This document shows positions 1 to 9,102 of a stretch of DNA of 60,411 nucleotides, piece by piece. The stretch is from CAYVAP01 sp964343195 (GTDB taxonomy: Bacteria; Bacteroidota; Bacteroidia; J057). The notes below the pieces were generated by a model, which searched no databases, was not told the origin of the DNA, and saw only the letters and a program-made list of their open reading frames with translations. Both the position numbers and the translations under genes were made by a program. How positions within the stretch are numbered: position 1 is the stretch's first letter; each line of letters starts with the position of its first letter. The stretch covers positions 1 through 60,411 of the forward strand of contig CAYFIR010000020.1 in the NCBI GenBank assembly GCA_964343195.1. The letters are read 5' to 3'.

Positions 1-206
1 GAGAGAGGGAGGAATCAGAAAGTTTAAAGTGCTACTTTCTCCCCTACAAAAAAAGGTAGGCCAAAAAACTTCGGCATTTCAGGCTTCCCTGCAAGCCGCC
101 CCGAGCGCCAAATGCCGGGCCAGCGCCGCCCCAGGTTTGCTTTATTGTTCTTTTTGAGGGTAGCGATAAAATAGGCTGGGTATTATTCATCAATTTGCTG
201 CCCTAG

Positions 207-683
207 TCACGCTGCTTCTTCCGTAATGAGCGCTTCTCCATTGGCACGGTTGGAACCCTTTTCCCTGATCTGATCCATTACCTCAAAGAAAGTGTCCAGC
301 TTTTCTGCCGGAATATCATTGTATAGCTCTTTATTGAAGCCAATAACCACTTCCTTGGATCGTTGCTTGGCATATTGTCCCTCCTTGGTCAGGAAAATGC
401 GTACCATTCGGCGGTCAACAGGGTCTGGCTCACGGTAAATCAGGCCGCGTTCTTCCAACTTGGCCAGCATACGAGTCAGGCTACGAGCTTCCATGCCCAT
501 CAGTGGGGCAATTTTTGTGGCAGGTGTGCCGTTTTTTTCGTCGATATGCAGGAGTACGAACCCAATATTGGTCGTGATGCCTTTCTGCGTCGCTTCTACG
601 TTATACATACGAGAAATGGCGAGCCATGCGACTTTGATGTCAAAGCATATAGCCCGTCGCTTCTCTTTGATCTTTACTTCCAC
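207..683 (-). CDS. MarR-family transcriptional regulator
   Basis: A 158-residue winged-helix DNA-binding protein of the MarR family, a usual length for the group. A helix-turn-helix spans about residues 50-85, with the recognition helix around EARSLTRMLAKLEERGLI, followed by the typical wing motif DPVDRRMVRIFLT at about 86-99; the ends would form the dimer interface. The start is a GTG at 683; no ATG lies nearby in frame until residue 25, so GTG is preferred. It is transcribed away from the TonB receptor starting at 850, leaving a 166-base shared promoter region, so it may control that transporter and itself (inference). The ligand cannot be told from the sequence. Confidence 0.9.
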   Translation of the reverse strand: MEVKIKEKRRAICFDIKVAWLAISRMYNVEATQKGITTNIGFVLLHIDEKNGTPATKIAPLMGMEARSLTRMLAKLEERGLIYREPDPVDRRMVRIFLTKEGQYAKQRSKEVVIGFNKELYNDIPAEKLDTFFEVMDQIREKGSNRANGEALITEEAA

Positions 684-849
684 GATACGTCAATGATTGT
701 AGGTGATTACAGAGGAACAGGTTCACTCTGCTGCAAGCAAAAAGTGTTATGCTTGCATACAATTTTAATCAAATACCGCTAAAATTGCAAGGCGCGGCGA
801 AAGGGTTAGTTTTGTCGGTGTAAGTTTTGCTCCAGATCCAAACCGCACT

Positions 850-3111
850 ATGAAGCATCGTATTGTTTCCTTTTTCATCCTTCTCTTTGTCTCTGTGTCC
901 CAGTTATGGGGGCAAACCCAGATTCGGGGTTCTGTCTATGACCGGGCGAAGCGTCAGCCACTTTCCGGTGTGACGGTTGAGCTGCAGGGTACTTCCGTAA
1001 GGGTAATGACGGACAGAGAAGGTTTTTTTGTTTTCCCGCCTGTTGACAGCGGGGCCCATCGAATCATCTTTTCCAGGGCTGGCTACAGAACCGAGCGGAG
1101 AACCCTGGATATCCTAAAAACAGATCCGGTTTTTTCTGTCGGGGTTTCCCTTCGACCTGTCGGGGTAGAGGCGGAAGAACTTAAGCCCAGTTCTGCTCAT
1201 GGCTATTCCCGCGCGACACTTTCTTCGCCATTTGTCCAGCTCAATCCCAACAGCAGGAACTGGCAAAAGTGGCAAAGTCGCAGCATGCCCGAGGCCCTGG
1301 GCCAGCAATCTCCCAGTTTATGGCTGATCAGTCCCCGTTACAGCACGCCTACCGTCCAGATGCGTGGGATGGACCCACGTCGACAGGGATGGCGGTATGA
1401 GGGAGTCCTGTTGAGTCCGAGCCTGAGCCTTCCGGGCGAAGCATCTGTGCTTGGCTTGCTAGACCCCTGGAGTGTAAGCCAGACCGATATTTTGTTGGGA
1501 TCAGGGTTCACTCTGTGGGGGGCAGGCAATCCCGGAGGCCAGGTTCTGATGAGGAGTGAAGTTCCAACTTTTTCCTGGAGAAAATTTGCGGCTCATGGAA
1601 ACCTGAAGCACGAACAGCTATTCGGTGGAGTGGGAAGAGGGACACACGCAAACATCAGCATCCACACTCCTTTTCTGGGCATAAGTGGTGGAGTATCAAG
1701 CAGGAATTGGGGTGATTTGCAAGGTGCTAACGGGTTGACCGTCCCCGGTTCTGGTTATCAACAAAAGAATAGTAACCTGACCCTGGCCCTGAAACTGGGA
1801 GAAAGGCAAAGTTTAACCCTGGGAGTCAGGCAGGGAATACAGGAGCAGACACTATTACTCGGGCAGTATCGTCCCGGCATTGGACAGGTGGCTCAGGATG
1901 AGCGCAGCCACCAATTGACCTATGCGACATACAGGTTGAACCTTGACAATGCGTTTGTTTCCACCATCAAAGCCACTGTCGGGCTGCAGCGATACAGGGA
2001 TGAACTGGCGCGGGAGTTGCCCGATTCTCTACCGGGGCAAAAGGAGCGACTTGAACTGAATTCGCTATCAGGGCGTGTGGAGATCCTATCGGTAATTTCG
2101 CCCCTGTGGCACATCTCCACGGGAATAGAAATGCAGCGTGAGGCAGTTTCCTCAGAGGTTACCGCATTGGACCCCAACGGAACAGAAGAGCTGTTGCCTG
2201 CGCTGCTTCCCAATGGCTCTACCTACGGACAGATGAGCCTGTTCTCGTTACATACCCTCGACCTGCTAAAGCTCAGGCTGATATTTGGGGGGCGTATCCA
2301 GGGAGACTTGAGATCTGTTGGATCTCAGCAGAATCCCGCGGACTGGCAGAGCCTGCGTCTGGCCGGAAATGTGGGGGGAATGTATCCGCTATCACCTAAC
2401 TATCAGGTGTTTGGTAACCTGCGCGCAGGGTATCGGGCGCCCAGCCTGTTTGAATTGGGTGGATTTGGCCAGATTCCCTCCGGGATAGCGGTGCCAAGTG
2501 ATAGCCTGGGAGGAGAGCAGGTGGTAACCTCTGAAATTGGGATAAAAGCTCAGACCGATCACTTTGTAGGAGTATTGGCCCTTTATCGCAGTCAGTTCAA
2601 GGATTACATCGGTTACACATCGGGTTCCTGGCAGGGGGCTGGCCTATTCCTGGATCAGTATGTCTGGCAGGCCGCCAATGTTGGGCGGGCATTTATCCAG
2701 GGACTGGAGGCCTCTGTCGAGGTTCCGGTAGTGCCAGCCGTCTCGGTGTATGGCAGCCTGACCTACAGCTATGGCGAACGAATCAATCAGGGGCTCCCCA
2801 TGGAGCGAATTCCGCCATTAAACAGTCGCCTGGGAGTTTACTGGCAGCATGCCCTGGGACTCTGGAGCCGCCTCGAATGGCGCTATGCGGGTAGCCAGGA
2901 GTTATTGGCCCCCATAGATCGTCGTGACCCAGCCGTTGTGGCAGGAAATCCCGCGTGGAATGTGCTGGACCTGAAACTGGGGTACGAATTCAAGTGGGGA
3001 TATGCCACCCTGGGTATCCTGAATTTGCTCGACGAGCAGTATCTCTACTATGGCAGTGATCTTCCAGGGCAGGGCAGGGTAGTGGTGGGATCACTTCAAC
3101 TGGGCTTTTAG
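850..3111 (+). CDS. TonB-dependent outer membrane receptor
   Basis: A 753-residue outer membrane transporter that would take up a substrate using TonB energy. It opens with a signal peptide ending near SQLWGQ (about residues 1-22), then a carboxypeptidase-regulatory-like beta-sandwich (about 24-105: IRGSVYDRAKRQPLSGVTVE), a plug region containing VQMRGMDPRRQG, and a long C-terminal beta barrel with aromatic girdles that ends in phenylalanine (SLQLGF), as outer membrane barrels do. It has no SusD partner, so it is a stand-alone receptor rather than part of a glycan locus. The substrate (siderophore, vitamin or metal chelate) is unknown. The divergent MarR gene is the obvious candidate regulator. 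Confidence 0.9.
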   Translation: MKHRIVSFFILLFVSVSQLWGQTQIRGSVYDRAKRQPLSGVTVELQGTSVRVMTDREGFFVFPPVDSGAHRIIFSRAGYRTERRTLDILKTDPVFSVGVSLRPVGVEAEELKPSSAHGYSRATLSSPFVQLNPNSRNWQKWQSRSMPEALGQQSPSLWLISPRYSTPTVQMRGMDPRRQGWRYEGVLLSPSLSLPGEASVLGLLDPWSVSQTDILLGSGFTLWGAGNPGGQVLMRSEVPTFSWRKFAAHGNLKHEQLFGGVGRGTHANISIHTPFLGISGGVSSRNWGDLQGANGLTVPGSGYQQKNSNLTLALKLGERQSLTLGVRQGIQEQTLLLGQYRPGIGQVAQDERSHQLTYATYRLNLDNAFVSTIKATVGLQRYRDELARELPDSLPGQKERLELNSLSGRVEILSVISPLWHISTGIEMQREAVSSEVTALDPNGTEELLPALLPNGSTYGQMSLFSLHTLDLLKLRLIFGGRIQGDLRSVGSQQNPADWQSLRLAGNVGGMYPLSPNYQVFGNLRAGYRAPSLFELGGFGQIPSGIAVPSDSLGGEQVVTSEIGIKAQTDHFVGVLALYRSQFKDYIGYTSGSWQGAGLFLDQYVWQAANVGRAFIQGLEASVEVPVVPAVSVYGSLTYSYGERINQGLPMERIPPLNSRLGVYWQHALGLWSRLEWRYAGSQELLAPIDRRDPAVVAGNPAWNVLDLKLGYEFKWGYATLGILNLLDEQYLYYGSDLPGQGRVVVGSLQLGF

Positions 3112-3232
3112 GCAGGGTAAATCCGAGGATTAAAAAAGTTGCGCAGATGACTGTATAGTCTCTCAATCTGCTCCAATCTTTCTGCTCAAACCACGGACTG
3201 GTCAAAAGGTCTGAACCTTTGGTCTATGAAAG

Positions 3233-3263
3233 TTTGAAAATCCCCCCTTGGCCTGTATTTTTA
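3233..3263 (+). promoter_or_regulatory. Candidate Bacteroidota sigma promoter of sucC
   Basis: TTTG at 3233-3236, then 19 bases, then TATTTTTA at 3256-3263. This matches the Bacteroidota vegetative promoter pattern (TTTG, 19-21 bases, TAnnTTTG) at all but the last base, and lies about 50 bases upstream of the sucC start. Seen by eye only. Confidence 0.45.
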
Positions 3264-3314
3264 CCCCGATAGGATTTATTCGGAACACCACATTTTTCAA
3301 AATTATCCTCGCAC

Positions 3315-4532
3315 ATGAAACTTCATGAATACCAAGCCAAGGAGTTGATCAAAAGCTATGGCGTACCCATTCAGGAAGGGGTTGTTGCCTCTACCGTAGA
3401 AGAAGCCGTCGCTGCAGCTGAAAATCTATATGAGGGTGGCCCTGAAGGGCAATTCTTTGTTGTAAAAGCCCAGATCCATGCGGGTGGCCGCGGAAAAGGG
3501 ACCATCACTGAAACCGGCTCAAAAGGAGTGGTAGTTGTGAAGGGACTCGAGGGGGTAAAGGAAGCCGCGGAAAAAATCCTCGGAGGTACCCTGGTGACCA
3601 TTCAAAACGAGGCAACTGGTGGGCAGAAAGTCGGCAAAATCCTCATCGCACAGGATATGTACTATCCAGGCGAAAGCGAGCGAGAGGAACTGTACTTCTC
3701 CATCACCCTTGACCGTGAAACAGGTCGCGACGTGATCATTGCTTCCAGTGAAGGAGGAATGAACATTGAAGAGGTAGCAGAAAAAACTCCAGAGAAAATC
3801 GTAAAGGAGTGGATTGACCCTGTTATAGGACTTGCGGGCTTCCAGGCTCGTAAGATCGCCTTCGGCATGGGACTGTCCGGTCAGGCCTTCAAAAGTGCTG
3901 TTAAGTTCATCATGAACCTTTACAAGGCATACCAGGGACTGGATGCCGAACTGGTTGAGATCAACCCCATGTTCAAAACTGCTGATGACAAGGTCGTAGC
4001 AGTTGACTGTAAAATGGCCATCGATGGCAACGCCCTTTATCGTCATAAGGATGTCGCTGCAATGCGCGATACTGCTGAGGAGGATCCCCTCGAAGTAGAA
4101 GCCAGCCAGTCTGACCTCAACTATGTTAAGCTGGACGGAAACGTAGGCTGTATGGTTAACGGTGCAGGTCTGGCCATGGCTACCATGGACATGATCAAGC
4201 TTTCTGGTGGTGACCCCGCCAACTTCCTGGACGTAGGCGGTGGAGCCAATGCGACTACCGTAGAGCAGGGCTTCCGCATCATCCTGAAGGATCCCAAAGT
4301 TGAAGCCATCCTGGTGAACATCTTTGGGGGCATCGTACGCTGTGACCGCGTCGCCAACGGTGTCGTAGAGGCTTACAAAAGCATCGGCGACATTCCTGTG
4401 CCCATCATCGTACGCCTGCAAGGCACCAACGCTGAGCTCGGAGCCAAAATCATCGATGAGTCTGGTCTGAAGGTAACTTCTGCCATCACCCTGGCTGAAG
4501 CTGCCGCACGTGTGAAGGAAGCACTTGCATAA
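3315..4532 (+). CDS. sucC: Succinate-CoA ligase (ADP-forming) beta subunit
   Basis: Beta subunit of succinyl-CoA synthetase, the TCA-cycle enzyme that converts succinyl-CoA, ADP and phosphate to succinate, CoA and ATP. The 405 residues carry the typical start MKLHEYQAKELIKSYGVP, the ATP-grasp loop HAGGRGKG (about residues 56-63), the metal/nucleotide region VEINPMF, and the C-terminal CoA-ligase domain with VNGAGLAMATMD and NIFGGIVRCDRVANG. Length is normal to slightly long. The alpha subunit gene (sucD) is not adjacent, which is common in Bacteroidota. A promoter candidate lies just upstream and a strong terminator hairpin follows, so it is probably a single-gene transcript. Confidence 0.97.
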   Translation: MKLHEYQAKELIKSYGVPIQEGVVASTVEEAVAAAENLYEGGPEGQFFVVKAQIHAGGRGKGTITETGSKGVVVVKGLEGVKEAAEKILGGTLVTIQNEATGGQKVGKILIAQDMYYPGESEREELYFSITLDRETGRDVIIASSEGGMNIEEVAEKTPEKIVKEWIDPVIGLAGFQARKIAFGMGLSGQAFKSAVKFIMNLYKAYQGLDAELVEINPMFKTADDKVVAVDCKMAIDGNALYRHKDVAAMRDTAEEDPLEVEASQSDLNYVKLDGNVGCMVNGAGLAMATMDMIKLSGGDPANFLDVGGGANATTVEQGFRIILKDPKVEAILVNIFGGIVRCDRVANGVVEAYKSIGDIPVPIIVRLQGTNAELGAKIIDESGLKVTSAITLAEAAARVKEALA

Positions 4533-4562
4533 GCCTCCTTACCAAGGCTATTGTCAATAAGA

Positions 4563-4602
4563 ACCCCCAGGACATACTTGAGTGTCCTGGGGGTATTCTT
4601 TT
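4563..4602 (+). terminator. Rho-independent terminator of sucC
   Basis: A 12-bp perfect stem (ACCCCCAGGACA at 4563-4574 with TGTCCTGGGGGT at 4583-4594) with an 8-base loop, followed by ATTCTTTT. It sits 30 bases after the sucC stop codon. Confidence 0.85.
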
Positions 4603-4634
4603 GATGGGAATCAACCCCACTCTCCCCGCCTCGG

Positions 4635-4661
4635 AAATAAAAAAGCCACCCTATAGGTGGC
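4635..4661 (-). terminator. Terminator of the small gene at 4697-4963
   Basis: GCCACC (4645-4650), loop CTATA, GGTGGC (4656-4661). On the minus strand the stem runs into TTTTTTATT, a typical intrinsic terminator placed about 35 bases after the stop of the leftward small gene. Confidence 0.75.
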
Positions 4662-4696
4662 TCTTCAGGACTCATCGATGACAAAGTAATTCATCG

Positions 4697-4963
4697 CTAG
4701 GCACAATGACCTTGCCCGAGGGGCAGCATTTCTTCTGGTAGTTTTACGCTGTAAATGATTTTACGAACCGTGTCAAACTGTAGGTAGGCATATTCCTCCA
4801 GAATAGCCTCGATAGCCTCAGCGGATCTGATACCAGAGTCACGAAGTTGCAGATAGCGACGCTTGATCTGTAGATCGCGTATCGCTTTCTGATTCAGTAA
4901 ATTTAGTTCTTCGAGCTTGTGGTACAGATCATCTGACACGATCTGGTGAATCGGATTGTTCAT
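4697..4963 (-). CDS. Small hypothetical protein (88 aa)
   Basis: I do not recognise this protein. It is 88 residues, mostly predicted helical, with charged heptad-like stretches (LYHKLEELNLLNQKAIRDLQ, residues 13-32) and a later helix around SAEAIEAILEEYAYLQFDTV. There is no signal peptide or membrane segment, so it should be cytoplasmic. Good signs that it is real are a purine-rich GGAGGAG ribosome-binding site just before the ATG, its own terminator, and codon use like the neighbours. A small helical regulatory or adaptor protein is possible, but no function can be assigned. Confidence 0.7.
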   Translation of the reverse strand: MNNPIHQIVSDDLYHKLEELNLLNQKAIRDLQIKRRYLQLRDSGIRSAEAIEAILEEYAYLQFDTVRKIIYSVKLPEEMLPLGQGHCA

Positions 4964-4973
4964 AGCTCCTCCA
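4964..4973 (-). promoter_or_regulatory. Strong Shine-Dalgarno site of the 88-aa gene
   Basis: On the minus strand TGGAGGAGCT directly precedes the ATG; the GGAGG core is four bases from the start codon. Most genes in this window lack such a site, as is usual in Bacteroidota, so it supports the start chosen. Confidence 0.6.
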
Positions 4974-5043
4974 TTAATGTGATACTTAGACGAGGTAGCT
5001 GTGGGCCATAGGCAAGTCGTGTTGGGAGGTTTTGGCGTTTTGG

Positions 5044-6711
5044 TTAGAAGGAGAAGCCCATACTGGCATTAATCGTGTTGCGAGACACCTGATTAACGAT
5101 GGTAGGGACGTATTGGGTTGGGTCAGCCAGCGTGTATGGACTGAATTTATCCGCCTGTTGCTGGTTTACTAGAGAAACGTCGAGGAAAAAATTCGGTTGC
5201 CTGATGCCTGCCCCCACGGTCAAAAATGTCCGAGAACCGTCAAGACTCTGTGGAACCACTGCATCGGCGGGATCAGATCCAGTAAGCTCCCGGTAATCAT
5301 CCATATTGGGAACCAGGGTAAGGTATTCTTCTCCTTGCCCCTCAAACGGAGAAGGATAATAAGCATATCCTGCACGCAGGCGGAATATCCCAAACCGGGC
5401 TTCTCCCCCCATCCGAAAGTTCACCACGCCCCGATACAGCTCATCAATACGCTGGTTTTCTGCATTAAAGTCATAAAAATCAGGGTTATTGATGCTGCTC
5501 ACGCCACTGCTAAGCTCTGCTGAGCTGTAGTCCACATACTCTGCATCCACGGTGATGAATCCGGCCTTGTTGACAAGTACCATCAGACCACCAGTAAGTC
5601 GGTAGGGAGTGAAAAGGGAGTAGGTATATTCGGCCAAATCGGTTTCTATGGACGAATTGGTATTCTCGACACCATCAAAGAAGTCATGTGAAAGCGTGCT
5701 CGAGAATTGATCAGTAAGGGTGAGGTAGGTTGGGGTCTGGGCAGATAACCCTACTCTCAGGGCGTCTACGGGCCGGTAAATCAAGCCTACCTGACCTCCG
5801 AGGCCACTGCCTCGCGTTGTGTACTGGTCGGTGAACTGAAGGGCTATACTGGGTATTTCAAGATCAAATCCAGGATCGCCGGGAAGGGGAAAATTATCCT
5901 GATTGGGATCATAGACTTCATATAGGCCATCTACATCAGATTCGTTGAAATTAAAGGTGTTTTCATACCGGACGCTTTGCAGGTTCACAGAAGCGCCCAG
6001 GTAGAGCTTGTCACCAAAGTTGCCTCCGATCGCAGCATACCATTCGTTTCTTCGCCCGCTTTCCTCCAACTGGAAGGTTTGTTCAATCTGCCCTTCTGAG
6101 TAGGCGGGGAAGTAAGTGTCTGAAGTTCCTGCTACCGTGTCGATCACAAAGGTGTTGAAGGCAATCTCGGGATACGAATCAAAAGGGAGGTTGCCAAAAG
6201 GAATTCCCTGGGCCTGCTCAGCAAACATTTGGGAAATGGAGCTATAGGGGTTAAATCCTCCAACAGCGAGTCCGTTCCGGCGATAATTCTCGAGCTGGTT
6301 GTATCCAAAGGCAAATGTATAAGACTTCAATCCTGCCTGTTGTTCGTAACGGTCTTCCCCATTATCGTAATAGTTGAGGTTGGTGAAAGCCACTCCTACA
6401 CTGGGGAGCGTCATGAAGGTTTGCCCCTGATTCTGGGTTTTTTCAAGCAGGCTGGCCCGGTTGTTTACCGTATTAAAACCTGGGGTTATGACGAAAGTCG
6501 AACTTCGATAGACTCCCAGACCGGCGGGATTAATCGACGCGGCCGACAGGTCCGCTCCAGCAGCAGAGAAGGCTCCTCCCATTCCAAGGGTACGGGCGGT
6601 TCCTACCAGGCTTCGCTGGCTGTGTCTGAGGGCATCAATTTCATTCTGAGCAGTAAGAAAAGCCATGCTACTCAGAAAAATCAATAGTAGTGAGGTATAT
6701 CGTTGGGTCAT
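5044..6711 (-). CDS. OmpP1/FadL-like outer membrane protein
   Basis: A beta-barrel outer membrane protein of about 555 residues (558 if the first in-frame ATG at 6720 is used; the ATG at 6711 gives the cleaner signal peptide MTQRYTSLLLIFLSSMAFLTAQ). After the signal peptide comes the hallmark region RTLGMGGAFSAAGADLSAA followed by INPAGLG, the N-terminal plug-like segment of FadL/OmpP1-type channels for hydrophobic compounds. The rest alternates aromatic and polar residues and ends in ASMGFSF, a typical barrel end with a final phenylalanine. In Bacteroidota such proteins are often annotated as hemin-receptor-like; the real substrate is unknown. It appears to be transcribed alone. Confidence 0.8.
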   Translation of the reverse strand: MTQRYTSLLLIFLSSMAFLTAQNEIDALRHSQRSLVGTARTLGMGGAFSAAGADLSAASINPAGLGVYRSSTFVITPGFNTVNNRASLLEKTQNQGQTFMTLPSVGVAFTNLNYYDNGEDRYEQQAGLKSYTFAFGYNQLENYRRNGLAVGGFNPYSSISQMFAEQAQGIPFGNLPFDSYPEIAFNTFVIDTVAGTSDTYFPAYSEGQIEQTFQLEESGRRNEWYAAIGGNFGDKLYLGASVNLQSVRYENTFNFNESDVDGLYEVYDPNQDNFPLPGDPGFDLEIPSIALQFTDQYTTRGSGLGGQVGLIYRPVDALRVGLSAQTPTYLTLTDQFSSTLSHDFFDGVENTNSSIETDLAEYTYSLFTPYRLTGGLMVLVNKAGFITVDAEYVDYSSAELSSGVSSINNPDFYDFNAENQRIDELYRGVVNFRMGGEARFGIFRLRAGYAYYPSPFEGQGEEYLTLVPNMDDYRELTGSDPADAVVPQSLDGSRTFLTVGAGIRQPNFFLDVSLVNQQQADKFSPYTLADPTQYVPTIVNQVSRNTINASMGFSF

Positions 6712-6777
6712 CAAAAGCATGGTGTTGAGTAATAATGGTGATACTGGTCTTCAGGTGTACCTACCTTAAATTACGAA

Positions 6778-6803
6778 ACAGGGCGGGTAAAGACCCGCCC
6801 TGT
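6778..6803 (-). terminator. Terminator of the low-complexity lipoprotein gene
   Basis: ACAGGGCGGGT (6778-6788), loop AAAG, ACCCGCCCTGT (6793-6803): an 11-bp perfect stem. On the minus strand it is followed by a T-rich stretch and lies 35 bases after the stop at 6839. Confidence 0.7.
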
Positions 6804-6838
6804 TGAATATTGGTGTCTGGTTGCTTATCGCACGCAAC

Positions 6839-8194
6839 CTAGTTGTTACGGCGGCTACTGTTGCTGCTGTTATTGCCACCACTACGTGGGCTGGTGCTTC
6901 GGCTTGGGCTGCTGCTTCGTTGCATGGACCCTCCAGAAGAGCGACTTGGGGAAACCGAACGACTTGGTGTGGTCGAGCGGCTAGGTGACGTCGAGCGACT
7001 CGGGGAATAGTTCCGGGTCGGAGAGGTCGAACGTGCTGGAGGACTATAGTTTCGGCGACTTGGGCTATTCGGAACAGTTCTGGTCTGATTCCGACTTGGG
7101 CTCACTGTCCTTGAAGGACTGGTCGTACGTCGCTCGATGGTCGTATTGGAACGAGCAGGAGTGTTGGTCCGGGTAGTTGCACGGCTTGGAGCAGTATTTC
7201 GCTCGGGAGTGGCCATGCGAGTTGGGGCACCAGTGCTATTACGGGTAGGCTGAGCCGTAGTGGTACGGGTACGAGGCTGCAGGTAAGCATCCTGAGTCCG
7301 TGTGGTGGTCGTGGTACGAGTCGCCTGCTGAGTACGGCCAGCGGTAGAACGTCCCTCACTGGTACGTGTCGTCGTGGTCGTACGGGGGCCTGCATTGGCA
7401 CTACCTGCCTGTGGACGGATGTCCCGTTGGGTAGAGGCAGTCCTGGTCGAGGGTCGCACGCGGGTAACAGTAGGGGAAGCATTGTTGCGAGTACCGGCAT
7501 TGCTGCTATACACTACTGGCAGCCCGAATGAGTTGTACCCATTGCGGTAATACCCGGGAGGACAATAGGCATTGCTGTAGAAGCTATTGCCATAAAAATA
7601 TGGATCGTAGAATCCGGATGGTCCGTAGCCATAATAGGTACTTACCCATGGGTTGGAGTAATAAGATCCCCAGCTGTTATATGAGCCATAAAGGTTATAG
7701 CTGTACCAGGTATTGTATCGGCGGGCAAATGGATCATAAGGGTTGTATGGCGAAGCAAAGCGGGGAGAATTCCAGCTATACCAGCCATAATTGTTGTACC
7801 AGTTATTCCAGCTTGGAGTACCCATGACGAAGTACAGGTCATTGGAATAGTAGGGGTCATAGTAACGCCAGTTGCTGTTGTACGCATTGTCAAAGCGGCG
7901 CACACGACGAGAGAAGTAAAAATCGTCATCAGCATAGTAGGCGTCCATGTAGTTATCTACCGAGCTGCCACGCTCGCTATAGGTATTATAGCTGCGGTCA
8001 TAGCCTTCTTCGTAGTCCGACCAGCGATCGTCGCGTCGTTCTACGGTGCGGTCTGCTACTTCAGGAGCAGTTGTCTGATCGCTGCTGCTGTAGTAGACGT
8101 CATCGTATTCGGTTGTGGAGGCATAGCGTGAGCTTCCACAGGCCGACAATGCCAGCCCGAGGCCTGCCACAATCCATAAAGGTAAAAGTTTCAT
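6839..8194 (-). CDS. Low-complexity lipoprotein, Tyr/Asn-rich then Ser/Arg/Pro/Thr-rich
   Basis: About 451 residues from the ATG at 8194 (an upstream ATG at 8215 adds seven). The start MKLLPLWIVAGLGLALSACG is a lipoprotein signal with the modified cysteine at residue 19. An acidic Tyr/Asp/Ser stretch follows, then a region packed with Tyr, Asn, Trp and Ser (for example YNPYDPFARRYNTWYSYN), then from about residue 240 a long disordered Ser/Thr/Arg/Pro/Asn region with repeated SPSRS and TRT units to the end. I recognise no catalytic domain. Similar Bacteroidota proteins are known only as hypothetical lipoproteins; a surface or periplasmic adhesive/structural role is a guess. The C-terminal composition is unlike every other gene here. 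Confidence 0.75.
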   Translation of the reverse strand: MKLLPLWIVAGLGLALSACGSSRYASTTEYDDVYYSSSDQTTAPEVADRTVERRDDRWSDYEEGYDRSYNTYSERGSSVDNYMDAYYADDDFYFSRRVRRFDNAYNSNWRYYDPYYSNDLYFVMGTPSWNNWYNNYGWYSWNSPRFASPYNPYDPFARRYNTWYSYNLYGSYNSWGSYYSNPWVSTYYGYGPSGFYDPYFYGNSFYSNAYCPPGYYRNGYNSFGLPVVYSSNAGTRNNASPTVTRVRPSTRTASTQRDIRPQAGSANAGPRTTTTTRTSEGRSTAGRTQQATRTTTTTRTQDAYLQPRTRTTTAQPTRNSTGAPTRMATPERNTAPSRATTRTNTPARSNTTIERRTTSPSRTVSPSRNQTRTVPNSPSRRNYSPPARSTSPTRNYSPSRSTSPSRSTTPSRSVSPSRSSGGSMQRSSSPSRSTSPRSGGNNSSNSSRRNN

Positions 8195-8215
8195 ATATCC
8201 TGGATTATTGCTCAT

Positions 8216-8520
8216 AGATTCAATTTCATGGTTGTATCTCAGCCTCTAAAGTACAAAATTTAATAGCCAATTTCTACCGGATTGAGGCCTCCATACGCTT
8301 GTATGTACGCATATAATGCCCTTGAGGGTTAGGGACTTATCAAGCGCGTTCTCTATGGAGATAAACGTGTTGCCTTTTTTAGGCCTATTTCTGTGTTTAA
8401 TCCAATTTTCATCCCTTTTGTTGTGAGAACCCCCGGTTTCATCCGGAAAATCCACCTGTTTATCTGTGCGGGAAAACCATACTGGAAACCGAAATGTTGA
8501 AGTCAGGTAAATCCTACCCA
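8216..8520. other. Spacer with no recognised gene
   Basis: About 305 bases between the divergent lipoprotein gene and folA. I see no coding frame, tRNA or clear hairpin; it should hold the two divergent promoters, but no convincing match stands out. Confidence 0.5.
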
Positions 8521-9018
8521 ATGCTAATAACCTTAATCGCAGCCGTTGCCGACAACCGAGCCATCGGTAAGGATAACGCCCTTGCATGGGATATGCCCGC
8601 AGATCGTGAGTTTTTTATGAACGAGATCCGGGGCCATGATGTCGTCATGGGCCGACGTACATACGAGTCTCACCACGAGGAAGATCCCATTCCCTATCGA
8701 AAAGCCATTGTTGTTACCCGGCAGACAGATTACTCGGCAAAAGCAGGGTTTGTTTGTCATTCGCTGGAGGAAGCCTATAACCTTGGCCGGCAGCGTGGGG
8801 AAGAAGAACTTTTTATCCTCGGAGGAGGGGGGATCTACGAAATGGCTATCCAGGATGCCGATCGGCTCATCATCACTGAAATCCATACTACGATTGAAGG
8901 AGATGCCTTTTTCCCTGCGATCAATTTGGAGGAGTGGACCGAAGTTTCACGAAAATCATTTCCAGCAGACTCCCAACATCGCTTCCCCTATGAGTTTGTG
9001 AGATACGAACGATCCTGA
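8521..9018 (+). CDS. folA: Dihydrofolate reductase
   Basis: Reduces 7,8-dihydrofolate to tetrahydrofolate with NADPH. From the ATG at 8521 the protein is 165 residues, the family norm; an upstream in-frame ATG at 8494 would add nine residues that do not belong to the conserved start LITLIAAVADNRAIG. Visible family features are the substrate loop GKDNALAWDMPAD with the catalytic acidic residue, the NADPH motif VVMGRRTYES, and ELFILGGGGIYE near the C-terminal half. It lies between divergently read genes; no thyA is adjacent, although the pair is often linked in bacteria. Confidence 0.95.
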   Translation: MLITLIAAVADNRAIGKDNALAWDMPADREFFMNEIRGHDVVMGRRTYESHHEEDPIPYRKAIVVTRQTDYSAKAGFVCHSLEEAYNLGRQRGEEELFILGGGGIYEMAIQDADRLIITEIHTTIEGDAFFPAINLEEWTEVSRKSFPADSQHRFPYEFVRYERS

Positions 9019-9102
9019 CTTTCTTCGCGAAAAGACGCATGCAAGACATACGGTGCCACATCGCCGTGATACTTTTGTGATAAATCTTTAAACTCGGCGG
9101 AA

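Noticed and set aside
3519..4421. 300-residue open frame opposite sucC
   Set aside because: Lies wholly antisense to a clear sucC gene, has no recognisable domain, and is expected by chance from the codon bias.
8246..8587. 113-residue leftward open frame upstream of folA
   Set aside because: Overlaps the folA start, has no conserved features and falls in the divergent promoter region.
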